This document shows positions 10,566 to 19,713 of a stretch of DNA of 64,000 nt, one piece after another. Source of the stretch: Citrobacter sedlakii NBRC 105722 (GTDB taxonomy: Bacteria > Pseudomonadota > Gammaproteobacteria > Enterobacterales > Enterobacteriaceae). A program made the position numbers and the translations under genes. A model generated the notes under the pieces. That model was not told the DNA's origin. It made no database searches and saw only the letters and a list, made by a program, of their open reading frames with translations. Positions within the stretch are counted from its first letter, which is position 1. Every line of letters begins with the position of its first letter. The stretch is from contig NZ_BBNB01000012.1 of the NCBI RefSeq assembly GCF_000759835.1, forward strand, positions 224,944-288,943, read 5' to 3'.

Positions 10566-11969
10566 TTAAACGATTCTGAACGCATCCACCAGCACGCAAC
10601 GACGCAGACGCACAAAGGTACGCGCGCTGGTGACCCCTTCCCCGGTTGGCGTAGTGATGGTCATCGTGGTCCAGCCTTCACCGCCCAGCCCCAGTCCGGC
10701 AATGCACGGCCCGTTTTTGACGAAAATGCTGGTATCAATGGCGTTGGCCATCTGGTTCATGTTGTCGATATTGCGCGAGTGCATAGCCGCCGTATGGTGA
10801 CAGCCGCCTTCCAGCTCAACCGCCAACGCGATCGCCTCATCGACATTTCCCACCCGTACGACCGGCAGCACCGGCATCATCAGTTCGGTAACGGCGAACG
10901 GATGTGTGGCTGGCGTTTCGACAAACAGCAGCCGGGTTGGCTCAGGAACCTTCAGACCAATGGCTGCCGCGATTTTCGCCGCGTCACGGCCCACCCAGTC
11001 ACGGCTGACGGTGCCTTTGCCGCGTTCATCAATATTTTTCAGCAGTACCGGCTGAAGCTGTTCGGCCTGCGCGGCGGTCAGTTTCACCGCCTGTTGGCCT
11101 TCCATCAGACGCATCAATTCGTCGGCAACGCTGTCGACGACAATCAGTACCTTCTCGTCGGCGCAAATAATGTTGTTATCAAAGGACGCGCCTTTCACGA
11201 TGGATTCGGCGGCGCGCGCGAGGTCGGCGGTCTCATCCACCACCACCGGCGGATTACCGGCCCCTGCGGCAATCAGCCGCTTGTTGGTGTGTTTACGGGC
11301 GGCTTCGACGACCGCTTCGCCGCCAGTGACCACCAGCAGGCCGATGCCCGGGTACTTAAACAGCCGTTGGGCGGTTTCGATATCCGGATTCGCCACCGTG
11401 ACCAGCAGGTTCTCCGGGCCGCCCGCCGCCACCACCGCCTGGTTGAGCAGGGTGATGGCGCGCTGTGAAACGCCTTTCGCCGCCGGATGCGGGGCAAACA
11501 CCACGCTGTTGCCGGCAGCAATCAGGCTGATGGCGTTATTAATCACCGTCGCCGCCGGGTTGGTGGACGGCGTCACCGAGGCCACCACGCCCCACGGCGC
11601 GTTTTCAATCAGGGTCAGTCCGTTATCACCGGTCAGTACCTGCGGCGACAGACATTCCACACCCGGCGTGCCGCGCGCCTGGGCGATATTTTTAGCCACT
11701 TTATCTTCGACACGGCCCATGCCGGTTTCTTTGACGGCAAACTCCGCCAGTTCTCTGGCGTGTTTTTCGCCCGCCTCACGAATGGCGTGAATCGCAAGCT
11801 GGCGCATCGCCACGCTTTTCAGCCCCTGCTGGGCGATTTTTGCGGCTGCCACCGCATCATCCAGGGAGGCAAAAACGCCCATTTCATGAACGGCGGCCAC
11901 CGGATGGCTGCTGTCCTTCATTTTCAGCAGCACCGCTTTTACCACCTGTTCAATGTCCTGTTGATTCAT
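10566..11969 (-). CDS. eutE: CoA-acylating acetaldehyde dehydrogenase EutE
   Basis: 467 residues, the usual length. It oxidises acetaldehyde with NAD+ and CoA to acetyl-CoA in the compartment lumen. The first 20 residues (MNQQDIEQVVKAVLLKMKDS) form the amphipathic encapsulation helix. The aldehyde dehydrogenase fold follows, with the predicted catalytic cysteine C269 in the segment FDNNIICADEK. EutE feeds EutD (acetyl-CoA to acetyl phosphate) and shares its NAD pool with EutG. Gaps of 10-11 bp to eutJ and eutN show tight operon packing. Confidence 0.98.
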   Translation of the reverse strand: MNQQDIEQVVKAVLLKMKDSSHPVAAVHEMGVFASLDDAVAAAKIAQQGLKSVAMRQLAIHAIREAGEKHARELAEFAVKETGMGRVEDKVAKNIAQARGTPGVECLSPQVLTGDNGLTLIENAPWGVVASVTPSTNPAATVINNAISLIAAGNSVVFAPHPAAKGVSQRAITLLNQAVVAAGGPENLLVTVANPDIETAQRLFKYPGIGLLVVTGGEAVVEAARKHTNKRLIAAGAGNPPVVVDETADLARAAESIVKGASFDNNIICADEKVLIVVDSVADELMRLMEGQQAVKLTAAQAEQLQPVLLKNIDERGKGTVSRDWVGRDAAKIAAAIGLKVPEPTRLLFVETPATHPFAVTELMMPVLPVVRVGNVDEAIALAVELEGGCHHTAAMHSRNIDNMNQMANAIDTSIFVKNGPCIAGLGLGGEGWTTMTITTPTGEGVTSARTFVRLRRCVLVDAFRIV

Positions 11970-11980
11970 GATGTTCAGTC

Positions 11981-12268
11981 CTATTTATGGAAAATCACCT
12001 GACCGCCCGCCACCACTTCATCGACGATGCCAATGACGCACAGATCCACCGGCGAGGCTTCACTGCGGTGCGCCTGACGCGCCGAGCTGCCGCTGACCAG
12101 CAGTACCCATTCGCCGGTTCCCGCGCCGATACTGTCGATAGCGACAGCGCACTGCCCGTCCGGGTTGCCCGCAGCATCAATCATCTCGACCATCAGCAGC
12201 TTGTCGTGGGCCAGTCCCTGATGGCGGACGGTGCAGACGATTTGTCCTGTAACGACAGCCAGTTTCAT
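11981..12268 (-). CDS. eutN: Microcompartment vertex protein EutN
   Basis: 95 residues starting MKLAVVTGQIVCTVRHQG. The ATG at 12268 is preceded by a perfect AAGGAGG ribosome site, which rejects a 38-codon upstream in-frame extension that would read through the BIME. It belongs to the EutN/CcmL family of pentamers that cap the vertices of the shell; the GAGTGEWVLLVSGSSARQA segment is characteristic. It is the only vertex-type protein of the operon, while EutS, M, L and K form facets. A BIME separates it from eutM, which is unusual for such a compact operon. Confidence 0.96.
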   Translation of the reverse strand: MKLAVVTGQIVCTVRHQGLAHDKLLMVEMIDAAGNPDGQCAVAIDSIGAGTGEWVLLVSGSSARQAHRSEASPVDLCVIGIVDEVVAGGQVIFHK

Positions 12269-12283
12269 ACCCGCCTCCTTGTT

Positions 12284-12377
12284 GCCGGATGACCGCGCCT
12301 GGCGCCTTATCCGGCCTACACAATCCGAACGCCGTGGGTGGTCTCCCGTAGGCCGGATAAGCACAGCGCCATCCGGC
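12284..12377. repeat. BIME: two inverted REP units between eutM and eutN
   Basis: Two REP units face each other. One is at 12284-12319 (GCCGGATGACCGCGCC to TATCCGGCCTAC) and one at 12348-12377 (GTAGGCCGGATAAGC to GCCATCCGGC), with about 28 bp between them. This is the classic bacterial interspersed mosaic element. It fills nearly all of the 123-bp gap between eutM and eutN, in the middle of the polycistronic message. Such elements act as processing and stability hairpins and as gyrase or IHF sites in enterobacteria. Confidence 0.88.
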
Positions 12378-12391
12378 ACCACGTGTCATGC

Positions 12392-12682
12392 TTAGATGTT
12401 GCTGTCGCCTTTGAAGCTGATCGGGAAGACTTCTTCCAGATCGCCATGCGGACGTGGGATAACATGTACGGAGACCAGCTCGCCAATGCGCTGCGCGGCG
12501 GCGGCGCCAGCATCCGTTGCCGCTTTGCACGCCGCGACGTCGCCGCGCACCATCGCGGTCACCAGACCACCACCAATCTGCTTCACACCAACCAGTTTCA
12601 CGCGCGCGGCTTTCACCATCGCATCAGAGGCCTCAATCAGTGCAACCAGGCCCCGGGTTTCAATCATTCCTAAAGCTTCCAT
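12392..12682 (-). CDS. eutM: Major hexameric microcompartment shell protein EutM
   Basis: 96 residues with a single BMC domain. It starts [20 protein letters not shown], and the pore loop region reads [17 protein letters not shown]. EutM is the major hexagonal tile of the eut shell and is expected to form flat sheets with a small central pore that admits ethanolamine. It lies 36 bp downstream of eutD and ahead of the BIME. A REP element directly after this gene would let the eutM-containing 5' part of the message persist, consistent with the need for large amounts of this tile (inference). Confidence 0.97.
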   Translation of the reverse strand: MEALGMIETRGLVALIEASDAMVKAARVKLVGVKQIGGGLVTAMVRGDVAACKAATDAGAAAAQRIGELVSVHVIPRPHGDLEEVFPISFKGDSNI

Positions 12683-12718
12683 TGTGTTTTCCTCTCATGG
12701 GGTCCAGAACGGGACCGT

Positions 12719-13735
12719 TTATACAACCAGGGTTTGCGAATCGCGTACGCGGCTCGCGTCAGTCTGGCGCGGCACCGCAGCCACCAGCGCCAGTTCGATA
12801 ATTTCCTGTACGCTACAGCCCCGTGACAGGTCATGTAGCGGCGCGGCCAGCCCCTGAATCAGCGGCCCGACAGCGCGGTATCCGCCCAGACGCTGGGCGA
12901 TTTTGTAGCCGATATTGCCCGCCTCCAGCGACGGAAAGACCATCACGTTGGCGTTGCCCCGCAGCGGACTGTCGGGCGCTTTTTGCGCGGCGACCTCCGG
13001 CACGAAGGCGGCGTCAAACTGCAGTTCACCGTCCACCTGCAGTTGGGGCGCGCGTTCCCTCACGATCTCTGTCGCCTGCTGCACGTTAGCGACGTTAGGA
13101 TGACGGGCGCTGCCGTGGCTGGAAAACGACAGCATCGCCACCCGCGGCTCGTCGCTGGTAATGGCGCGCCATGACGCCGCGCTGGCGATGGCGATATCCG
13201 CCAGTTGCGCCGCCGTGGGCTGCGGCACCACGCTACAGTCGGCAAACCCTAACGCTGGCCCAACGTACTGCGGCAGCATCAAAAAAATGGACGACAAGGT
13301 TTTGCAGCCAGGCTGAAGGCCGATGATGCGTAGTCCGGCGCGCAGCACGTTGGCCGTCGATGACAGATTTCCCGCAATGCACACATCAGCGTGCCCCGCG
13401 CTGACCATCGCTGCGGCAAACATCAGCGGGTCGCTCAGTTTTTCCACCGCATCCGTCGGCGTTTTTTCGCCTGCTTTTGCCAGCCAACGGCGGGCAAAAT
13501 CCTCGCGCATTGCGGGATTGCTTTGTGGGTCGATGACCTGAATCCCGTCCAGGGCCACGCGGTGGCTCAACGCAAACTGACGCAGAGCGAATGGGCTGGC
13601 GACCAGAACCGGGCGCGCCAGCCCCTGCTGTTGCAGGTAGTGCGCCGCTTTTAACACGCGCGGGTCTAACGCATCCGGAAACACCACCCTGGCAGGCGCC
13701 TGTAAGGCCAACTGGCGGGCGCGTTCAATGATCAT
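12719..13735 (-). CDS. eutD: Phosphate acetyltransferase EutD
   Basis: 338 residues, the length of the short PTA_PTB-type phosphotransacetylase without the DRTGG/CobB-like extension of Pta. It converts acetyl-CoA to acetyl phosphate inside the compartment, releasing CoA for EutE; the acetyl phosphate then yields ATP through acetate kinase. Conserved sequences are [15 protein letters not shown] near the N-terminus and [22 protein letters not shown] near 265. It overlaps eutT by 4 bp. MaeB, just upstream of the operon, carries a related PTA-like domain that is thought to be regulatory. Confidence 0.97.
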   Translation of the reverse strand: MIIERARQLALQAPARVVFPDALDPRVLKAAHYLQQQGLARPVLVASPFALRQFALSHRVALDGIQVIDPQSNPAMREDFARRWLAKAGEKTPTDAVEKLSDPLMFAAAMVSAGHADVCIAGNLSSTANVLRAGLRIIGLQPGCKTLSSIFLMLPQYVGPALGFADCSVVPQPTAAQLADIAIASAASWRAITSDEPRVAMLSFSSHGSARHPNVANVQQATEIVRERAPQLQVDGELQFDAAFVPEVAAQKAPDSPLRGNANVMVFPSLEAGNIGYKIAQRLGGYRAVGPLIQGLAAPLHDLSRGCSVQEIIELALVAAVPRQTDASRVRDSQTLVV

Positions 13736-14535
13736 TGTTCACCTCCCAGTCGCTGTTGGATCTGACTGACGGTAAGCGGCTGCGTCGCGACGGACAAAAT
13801 CATCATCACGTAGACCGCGCTGGAAAGGCGGTTCAGCGCCTGCATGATGTCTGGTCGCAGAACCTCAAAACTGCGGTTGATAAAGACCTGCGCGGCAATG
13901 GTTTCCGTTTCGCGCACTTTGGTGCGTAGCAGGTTAAGCAGCGCCGCGTCGCGCCCGTGGCGGGCTTCCGGCACCAGATGGTCGTGGTCGAGATAGCGCA
14001 ACGGCTGATGAGAAAGGCGGTGCAGATCGTCTTCGTTCAGGCCGACAATCGACTGCGCCGCCAGCGGCTCGTCCATCGCGTCGGCGCGCATAATATTGCC
14101 AAGCCGCGAACGAATATCCGCCAGCCACGGCTGCCAGAGGTCCGCCAGTTCTGTTTGCAGCCACACAGTCAACGCGATAGTGCTGTCCAGCGCGGCGCGA
14201 AAACCCAGGCGCGGATCGCTTTTCGCGACCATTTTGTCCGCCGTCAGATGGGTCAGCGTGTCGGGCTTCTCCTTCACCGGTTGGCGGCACAGTTCGCAGC
14301 AGGCCTGCGGATGGGTGTCGCTGCTGGTCAGGCCGTGCACCGGCTGCAGTTGCTGTTGCTCGTCGTCGACGAACAGGCGGCCCTGCTCATCAAGAAATTT
14401 GATGCGCAGACGGCGACTTTCCAGCAGTTCACGGGCAGAGGGCGTCAGGCGGGCGTCGGCGGGAAGATGGATCTCCGCACCCTCGCTGAGCGTATGGTTC
14501 GCTCTGAGCCATGCTTCGGTGATGAAGTCGTTCAT
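13732..14535 (-). CDS. eutT: Corrinoid ATP adenosyltransferase EutT
   Basis: 267 residues from the ATG at 14535, matching the Salmonella protein; an 8-codon upstream extension was rejected because it lies inside eutQ and lacks a ribosome site. It transfers the adenosyl group of ATP to cob(I)alamin to make the adenosylcobalamin needed by EutBC and EutR. The metal-binding signature HX11CCX2C is complete here as H67, C79, C80 and C83, with H75 between. This motif distinguishes EutT from PduO and CobA types. It overlaps eutQ by 4 bp and eutD by 4 bp. Confidence 0.97.
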   Translation of the reverse strand: MNDFITEAWLRANHTLSEGAEIHLPADARLTPSARELLESRRLRIKFLDEQGRLFVDDEQQQLQPVHGLTSSDTHPQACCELCRQPVKEKPDTLTHLTADKMVAKSDPRLGFRAALDSTIALTVWLQTELADLWQPWLADIRSRLGNIMRADAMDEPLAAQSIVGLNEDDLHRLSHQPLRYLDHDHLVPEARHGRDAALLNLLRTKVRETETIAAQVFINRSFEVLRPDIMQALNRLSSAVYVMMILSVATQPLTVSQIQQRLGGEQ

Positions 14536-15221
14536 ACCGATTGCCAGTTCGCAGGCCACGCTACGTACAGGAAACGCACGGTCGTCGGCGTGCCAAATTC
14601 AATGCTGGAGCCTTTAGGGATAAACATGACGTCCCCGGCTCTGGCGATCAGGGTTTCGCCTTCGTGACGCACATGCAGTTCGCCTTCCAGCACCATGTCG
14701 ATTTCGTCGTAGTTCAGCGTCCACGGGAAGAAAGCGTTGTCCCACTGCATAAATCCGGCGGCCATGCTGCTGCCATCCTGCTCAGTCACCAGATCGGTTA
14801 AGCCCACGCAGTGCGGTTCGGCGCCGTCAAAACGACCAAACTTCACGCTGCTGCCGTCAACAACCTTGATTCCGCCTTTGCCGGTAACGGATTTAAAGCC
14901 CGGCTGCATCCCGGCCTGCTCCAGCGACTGTTTTTCTTTCAGCACTTTCTCCATCAGTTGCGAAACCAGGCTTTCGGTGAACTGCCCTTCCGGCAACTGC
15001 GCTATGATGGTTTCACGAATGCGCTGGGTATCGGATTTGCCCGCGTCCGCGCAGCTCGTCGTCGGGGCAGATTCGTCGCATTCCGTTATCGTCACGCCCA
15101 GCAGTTCCGCGACCTCTCGCGCTTCCGGGGTGATTATGCTGGCGCGCAGGACCACCGACATCGCCTGTTCGCCGCGTGCATGAGCCGCACGTATATCATT
15201 CGCTGTGATGAGTTTTTTCAC
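14532..15221 (-). CDS. eutQ: Cupin-fold acetate kinase-like protein EutQ
   Basis: 229 residues from the GTG at 15221 (start KKLITANDIRAAHARGEQAMS). This matches the family length and places the start inside eutP, with a 26-bp overlap. The C-terminal half is a cupin barrel (about residues 130-229, including DGAEPHCVGLTDLVTEQDGSS and the ligand-type HVRHEGETLI). EutQ has been reported to have acetate kinase activity in Salmonella and to be needed for microcompartment assembly. An in-frame ATG ten codons upstream would lengthen it but is less like the family start. Confidence 0.94.
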   Translation of the reverse strand: MKKLITANDIRAAHARGEQAMSVVLRASIITPEAREVAELLGVTITECDESAPTTSCADAGKSDTQRIRETIIAQLPEGQFTESLVSQLMEKVLKEKQSLEQAGMQPGFKSVTGKGGIKVVDGSSVKFGRFDGAEPHCVGLTDLVTEQDGSSMAAGFMQWDNAFFPWTLNYDEIDMVLEGELHVRHEGETLIARAGDVMFIPKGSSIEFGTPTTVRFLYVAWPANWQSV

Positions 15222-15678
15222 CTGCCCCTTCCTCCTTTTGGCTAAGCTCACTCAGATGGTCCACCAGATGCTGTACGCTGCCCGGATCCTGGCTGTTGAG
15301 GGCAAAAATCGGCTCTGCAAAGCCCATCCCGCGCAGTAACGCCCGCGTAGCAGGCACGTCGGCATCCGGCCTGTCCGTTTTGCTGATCACCGCAATGTGT
15401 CGTTTACTGGCGCCAATATCTAACAGCCCGGCAGGTAAGCGACTTTCTCTGTCATTTGCCGCATGGACATAAATCAACGTGTCGACGTCCTGCAGCGTGG
15501 TTATTAAGGCGTGGTACCAGCGGGGATGGCTGAAATATTCCCCGGGGGTGTCAATATCGCCGTCGGCATTAAATTCCACGGCCTGCGTTTTCCTGGCGAG
15601 GGAATAATTTCCCTGCAGCGCGTTAAAAAGCGTCGTTTTTCCCGCGCCTACCGCCCCCACAAACGCAATACGTTTCAT
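15196..15678 (-). CDS. eutP: Ethanolamine utilisation NTPase EutP
   Basis: 160 residues. A Walker A P-loop GAVGAGKT spans residues 8-15, followed by a small-GTPase-like fold with ISKTDRPDAD as the G4-type (NKxD-like) segment near 108. EutP has been reported, with EutQ, to act as an acetate kinase; related PduV is a compartment-associated GTPase. The C-terminal tail EEGAGEKTHHSE overlaps the eutQ start by 26 bp in another frame, suggesting translational coupling. It follows eutS by 12 bp. Confidence 0.95.
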   Translation of the reverse strand: MKRIAFVGAVGAGKTTLFNALQGNYSLARKTQAVEFNADGDIDTPGEYFSHPRWYHALITTLQDVDTLIYVHAANDRESRLPAGLLDIGASKRHIAVISKTDRPDADVPATRALLRGMGFAEPIFALNSQDPGSVQHLVDHLSELSQKEEGAGEKTHHSE

Positions 15679-15690
15679 ACCGGCTCCGAA

Positions 15691-16026
15691 TTAGCTTTTG
15701 GTCAGCTCACACAGGGTAAAATTTAATAAGCGCCCTAGCCCGCTGACCGTTTGCAATAATGCTTCCTCTACCGCGCCGACGGTTCCATAAATCACCAGCG
15801 CGCCGCTGAACCGGTCGAGAAAGCCGATATGGACATCGGCGGCTTTCATCGCCAGATCGCCTGCAATCATGGCGGTCTCACCTGGCGTCAGCGTCATAAT
15901 GCCGATAGCGCCTGCCTCGGGAACGCCGATCTTTTTCGCCAGTTCTTCACCTGGATGCGCAATGAGATGCGCCAGCGTGACCTGTTTACCCGGCACAAAT
16001 TCCTGAATGATGCGTTCTTTATCCAT
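15691..16026 (-). CDS. eutS: Microcompartment shell protein EutS, first gene of the operon
   Basis: 111 residues with a single circularly permuted BMC domain ([21 protein letters not shown] onwards). EutS hexamers are bent by about 40 degrees and may form the edges of the shell. It is the promoter-proximal eut gene, as in Salmonella. EutS, E. coli EutK-lacking sets and recombinant EutS alone have been used to form compartment-like shells, which shows its structural importance. The upstream region (16027-16145) holds a CRP-like site and the maeB terminator. Confidence 0.96.
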   Translation of the reverse strand: MDKERIIQEFVPGKQVTLAHLIAHPGEELAKKIGVPEAGAIGIMTLTPGETAMIAGDLAMKAADVHIGFLDRFSGALVIYGTVGAVEEALLQTVSGLGRLLNFTLCELTKS

Positions 16027-16110
16027 TGGCCACCGCCCCTGTTGAAACTGGTCTTATCGTGGCAATTTTTTGCTGGGGTAAATAACAAAATTCGGCAAGG
16101 TGATTTAAAA

Positions 16111-16126
16111 GGTGAAGGAGATCACT
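16111..16126 (-). promoter_or_regulatory. CRP-like site and likely eut operon promoter region
   Basis: On the minus strand the sequence AGTGATCTCCTTCACC fits the CRP consensus TGTGA-N6-TCACA at 8 of 10 positions. A weak -10-like TGTTAT (16082-16087) lies downstream, placing the site near -43 from a predicted start around 16075, close to a class II activator geometry. The eut operon of Salmonella is known to need CRP as well as EutR. I could not identify the EutR site. The promoter call is inference. Confidence 0.5.
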
Positions 16127-16138
16127 ATTACGCAGAAA

Positions 16139-16165
16139 TAAAAAAGCGCGGGAGAGACCCGCGCC
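16139..16165 (-). terminator. Intrinsic terminator of maeB
   Basis: A 7-bp GC stem (GCGCGGG at 16146-16152 pairs with CCCGCGC at 16158-16164, loop of 5) is followed on the minus strand by TTTTTATTTC. It lies 20 bp beyond the maeB stop codon and just before the eut control region, so it isolates the two transcription units. Confidence 0.85.
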
Positions 16166-16184
16166 GAAATGAATTAAAGTGAAA

Positions 16185-18464
16185 TTACAGCGGTTGCGTT
16201 TGTGCTTCGACGACTGCCAGCGCCACCATATTAACAATCCGCCGCACAGAGGCGATCGGCGTTAATACATGTACTGGCTTCGCTACGCCCATTAATACTG
16301 GCCCGACGGTCACGCCTTCAGAACTGGAAACGCGCAGTAAGTTGTAACTAATACGTGCCGCTTCCATATTCGGCATCACCAGAATATTGGCGGAACCTTT
16401 CAGCGGACTGTCCGGCATCCGGTCATTGCGAATACTTTCCACCAGCGCCGCGTCACCGTGCATTTCGCCGTCGATCATCAGTTCCGGAGCCCGTTGTTTG
16501 ATCAGCGCCAGCGCTTCGCGCATTTTGCTGGCCGCTGGCGCATTGGATGACCCAAAGTTGGAATGCGAAAGCAGCGCCACCTTCGGCTCAATACCAAAGC
16601 GACGCACCGACTCCGCCGCCATCAGAGTGATCTCCGCCAGCTCTTCCGGCGTCGGATCTTCATTGACATAGGTATCGGCAATGAAGGTGTTACCGCTCGG
16701 CAGCAGCAGCGCGTTCATCGCCCCCGCCGCATGCACGCCTTCACGGTAACCGAACACCTCTTTGACCACGCTGAAGTGCTCATGGTAGTCACCGATAGTG
16801 CCGCAGATCATCGCATCGGCTTCACCGCGCTGCACCATGATCGCGCCAATGGCCGTATGATTGCCGATCATCGCCCGTTGCGCCTGCTCCTGGGTGATCC
16901 CACGGCGCTTCATGATCTGGTAATACTCGCTCCAGTACTCTTTGAAACGCGGATCGGATTCGTTGTTGACGATCTCAAAATCAACGCCCGCTTTGATCTG
17001 TAATCCCAGTTTCTGGATGCGCATCTCGATCACGCCCGGACGGCCAATCAGGATGGGCTTCGCCAGTCCCAGGGTCACTAACTCCTGGGTGGCATGCAGC
17101 ACGCGCGCCTCTTCCCCTTCCGGCAGCACCACGCGCTTCGGCTCTTTGCGCGCCTGGGAAAAGATCGGCTTCATAAACAGGTTGGTTTTATAGACAAATT
17201 CGGTCAGCTTATCGACATAGACGTCAAAGTCGGCGATGGGCCGTTTCGCCACGCCGGAATCCATCGCCGCTTTCGCTACGGCCGGGGCGATTTTAACGAT
17301 TAAACGCGGATCGAACGGTTTCGGAATGATGTATTCCGGCCCGAAACTCAGATCCTGATCGCCATAGGCCGAGGCCACCACTTCGCTCTGCTCGGCGTGG
17401 GCCAGTTCGGCTATCGCATGTACCGCCGCCAGCTTCATCTCTTCGTTGATTGCGGTGGCGCCAACGTCCAGCGCGCCGCGGAAAATGAACGGGAAGCACA
17501 GGACATTGTTTACCTGATTCGGATAATCCGAGCGTCCTGTACAGATAATCGCGTCCGGGCGAACCTCTTTCGCCAGCGGCGGCAGGATTTCCGGTTCCGG
17601 GTTCGCCAGCGCCAGAATCATTGGCGCACGGGCCATTTTCTTGACCATCTCCTGGGTCAGCACTTTCGGGCCGGAGCAGCCGAGGAAGATGTCCGCGCCG
17701 TCAATGACATCATCCAGCGTGCGTTTGCCGTCATCATCCACCGCATAGGCCGCTTTGGTTTCCGCCATGTTCGGCTCGCGACCTTTGTAGATCACGCCTT
17801 TCGAGTCGCAGACCACAATATTGTGTTTTTGCATCCCCAGCGCCACTAGCAGGTTCATACATGCGATAGCCGCCGCGCCCGCGCCGGAAACGACCATTCG
17901 CACATCGGAGATGTTCTTTTCCACCACCCGCAGGCCGTTCAGAATAGCGGCTGTGCTGATAATGGCGGTTCCGTGCTGATCGTCATGGAACACTGGAATG
18001 TTCATCCGTTCACGCAGCTGTTGTTCAATATAGAAACATTCCGGCGCTTTAATGTCTTCGAGATTGATGCCGCCGAAAGTCGGTTCCAGCGCGGCCACCA
18101 CGTTGATAAATTTATCCGGATCCAGCTCGTCGACTTCGATATCGAACACGTCGATACCGGCAAATTTTTTGAACAGTACGCCTTTGCCTTCCATCACCGG
18201 CTTACCGGCCAGCGCGCCGATATTGCCTAAGCCGAGCACTGCCGTACCGTTAGAGATCACCGCGACGAGGTTGCCGCGCGCAGTGTATTTGTAGGCCGCC
18301 AGCGGATCTTTTTCAATTTCCAGACAAGGGGCCGCGACGCCCGGCGAGTAGGCCAGCGCCAGATCGCGCTGTGTCGCCAGAGGCTTGGTTGGAGAGACCT
18401 GGATCTTACCGGGGACAGGGAATTCGTGGAAATCAAGCGCGCTTTGTTTTAACTGGTCATCCAT
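16185..18464 (-). CDS. maeB: NADP-dependent malic enzyme MaeB
   Basis: 759 residues from the ATG at 18464 ([15 protein letters not shown]); a 23-codon upstream in-frame extension is cysteine-rich, unlike the family, and was rejected. It oxidatively decarboxylates malate to pyruvate with NADP+. The N-terminal 420 residues or so are the malic enzyme, with [16 protein letters not shown] as the nucleotide-binding loop near 190. The C-terminal part (about 430-759) is a phosphotransacetylase-like domain that confers regulation by acetyl-CoA and is not expected to have PTA activity. The terminator follows directly. Confidence 0.98.
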   Translation of the reverse strand: MDDQLKQSALDFHEFPVPGKIQVSPTKPLATQRDLALAYSPGVAAPCLEIEKDPLAAYKYTARGNLVAVISNGTAVLGLGNIGALAGKPVMEGKGVLFKKFAGIDVFDIEVDELDPDKFINVVAALEPTFGGINLEDIKAPECFYIEQQLRERMNIPVFHDDQHGTAIISTAAILNGLRVVEKNISDVRMVVSGAGAAAIACMNLLVALGMQKHNIVVCDSKGVIYKGREPNMAETKAAYAVDDDGKRTLDDVIDGADIFLGCSGPKVLTQEMVKKMARAPMILALANPEPEILPPLAKEVRPDAIICTGRSDYPNQVNNVLCFPFIFRGALDVGATAINEEMKLAAVHAIAELAHAEQSEVVASAYGDQDLSFGPEYIIPKPFDPRLIVKIAPAVAKAAMDSGVAKRPIADFDVYVDKLTEFVYKTNLFMKPIFSQARKEPKRVVLPEGEEARVLHATQELVTLGLAKPILIGRPGVIEMRIQKLGLQIKAGVDFEIVNNESDPRFKEYWSEYYQIMKRRGITQEQAQRAMIGNHTAIGAIMVQRGEADAMICGTIGDYHEHFSVVKEVFGYREGVHAAGAMNALLLPSGNTFIADTYVNEDPTPEELAEITLMAAESVRRFGIEPKVALLSHSNFGSSNAPAASKMREALALIKQRAPELMIDGEMHGDAALVESIRNDRMPDSPLKGSANILVMPNMEAARISYNLLRVSSSEGVTVGPVLMGVAKPVHVLTPIASVRRIVNMVALAVVEAQTQPL

Positions 18465-18742
18465 CTTGTTGTTCCTTTTCACGTAACGATCAAAAAATGA
18501 GACGCAACAGCCTGGTGCGCCGCACATTATCACCGCTGTGCGGGGCGCAAACTTTGAAGGTCGCCAAACTCTTACGACTCAAAATAATGAAATTGTAATC
18601 AACTCATAACAACCATGTTACCCGGTTGCGCCAGCAATACCATGCCTGTCTGCTATGCTTTTTTGTTATGCAGTTCATGAATTTTCCAGAAGTGTGAATT
18701 AACGCACTCACCTAACACTTTACTTTTCAAGGAGTATTTCCT

Positions 18743-19693
18743 ATGAACCAGTTAGACGGCATCAAACAATTCACTACTGTCGTGGCGGACAGCGGCGACA
18801 TTGAGTCGATTCGCCATTATCAGCCCCAGGATGCCACCACCAACCCTTCTCTGCTGCTGAAAGCGGCGGGTCTTGACCATTACAGCCACCTGATCGACGA
18901 CGCCCTCGAATGGGGTAAAAAACGCGGTAAAACCCAGGAGCAGCAGGTCGCGGAAGCCTGCGATAAGCTGGCGGTCAATTTTGGTGCGGAAATTCTGAAA
19001 AGCATCCCCGGTCGCGTATCGACCGAAGTCGATGCCCGCCTCTCGTTCGATAAACAAAAAAGCATCGAGAAAGCACGTCATCTGGTCGACCTGTACCAGC
19101 AGCAGGGCATCGAAAAATCACGCATTTTGATCAAGCTGGCCTCCACCTGGGAAGGCATTCGCGCGGCGGAAGCGTTAGAAAAAGAAGGCATCAACTGCAA
19201 CCTGACGCTGCTGTTCTCTTTCGCCCAGGCCCGCGCCTGCGCTGAAGCGGGCGTATATCTGATCTCCCCCTTTGTCGGGCGCATCTATGACTGGTATCAG
19301 GCGCGCAGTCCGATGGATCCGTATGTAGTGGATGAAGATCCGGGGGTGAAATCCGTGCGGAACATCTATGACTACTACAAGCAGCACCGCTATGAAACCA
19401 TCGTCATGGGGGCCAGCTTCCGCCGTACCGAACAGATTCTGGCGCTGACAGGCTGCGACCGCCTGACCATCTCCCCTGACCTGCTGAAACAGCTGCAGGA
19501 AAAAGAAGAACCGGTCATTCGCAAGCTGGTGCCCTCTTCGCAAACCTTCCATCGTCCGACGCCGATGAGCGAAGCCGAATTCCGCTGGGAACATAACCAG
19601 GACGCAATGGCGGTTGAGAAGCTGTCTGACGGCATCCGCCAGTTCGCCGTCGACCAGCGCAAACTGGAAGACCTGCTCGCTGCCAAACTTTAA
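18743..19693 (+). CDS. talA: Transaldolase A
   Basis: 316 residues, normal for TalA. It transfers a dihydroxyacetone unit between sedoheptulose-7-phosphate and glyceraldehyde-3-phosphate in the non-oxidative pentose phosphate pathway. The Schiff-base lysine is K131 in the segment [14 protein letters not shown] clear AAGGAGTATTTCCT ribosome site precedes the ATG. It is followed 20 bp later by tktB; the talA-tktB pair is the sigma-S-dependent stationary-phase set in E. coli, distinct from talB and tktA. The 278-bp region before it should hold the promoter, which I did not assign. Confidence 0.97.
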   Translation: MNQLDGIKQFTTVVADSGDIESIRHYQPQDATTNPSLLLKAAGLDHYSHLIDDALEWGKKRGKTQEQQVAEACDKLAVNFGAEILKSIPGRVSTEVDARLSFDKQKSIEKARHLVDLYQQQGIEKSRILIKLASTWEGIRAAEALEKEGINCNLTLLFSFAQARACAEAGVYLISPFVGRIYDWYQARSPMDPYVVDEDPGVKSVRNIYDYYKQHRYETIVMGASFRRTEQILALTGCDRLTISPDLLKQLQEKEEPVIRKLVPSSQTFHRPTPMSEAEFRWEHNQDAMAVEKLSDGIRQFAVDQRKLEDLLAAKL

Positions 19694-19713
19694 ACACTGC
19701 CACGGAGAGAAAT

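Noticed and set aside
12269..12382. 38-codon N-terminal extension of EutN
   Set aside because: It reads through the BIME; AAGGAGG precedes the ATG at 12268.
18465..18533. 23-codon N-terminal extension of MaeB
   Set aside because: It is cysteine-rich and lies in the promoter region. MaeB in relatives starts at MDDQLKQ.
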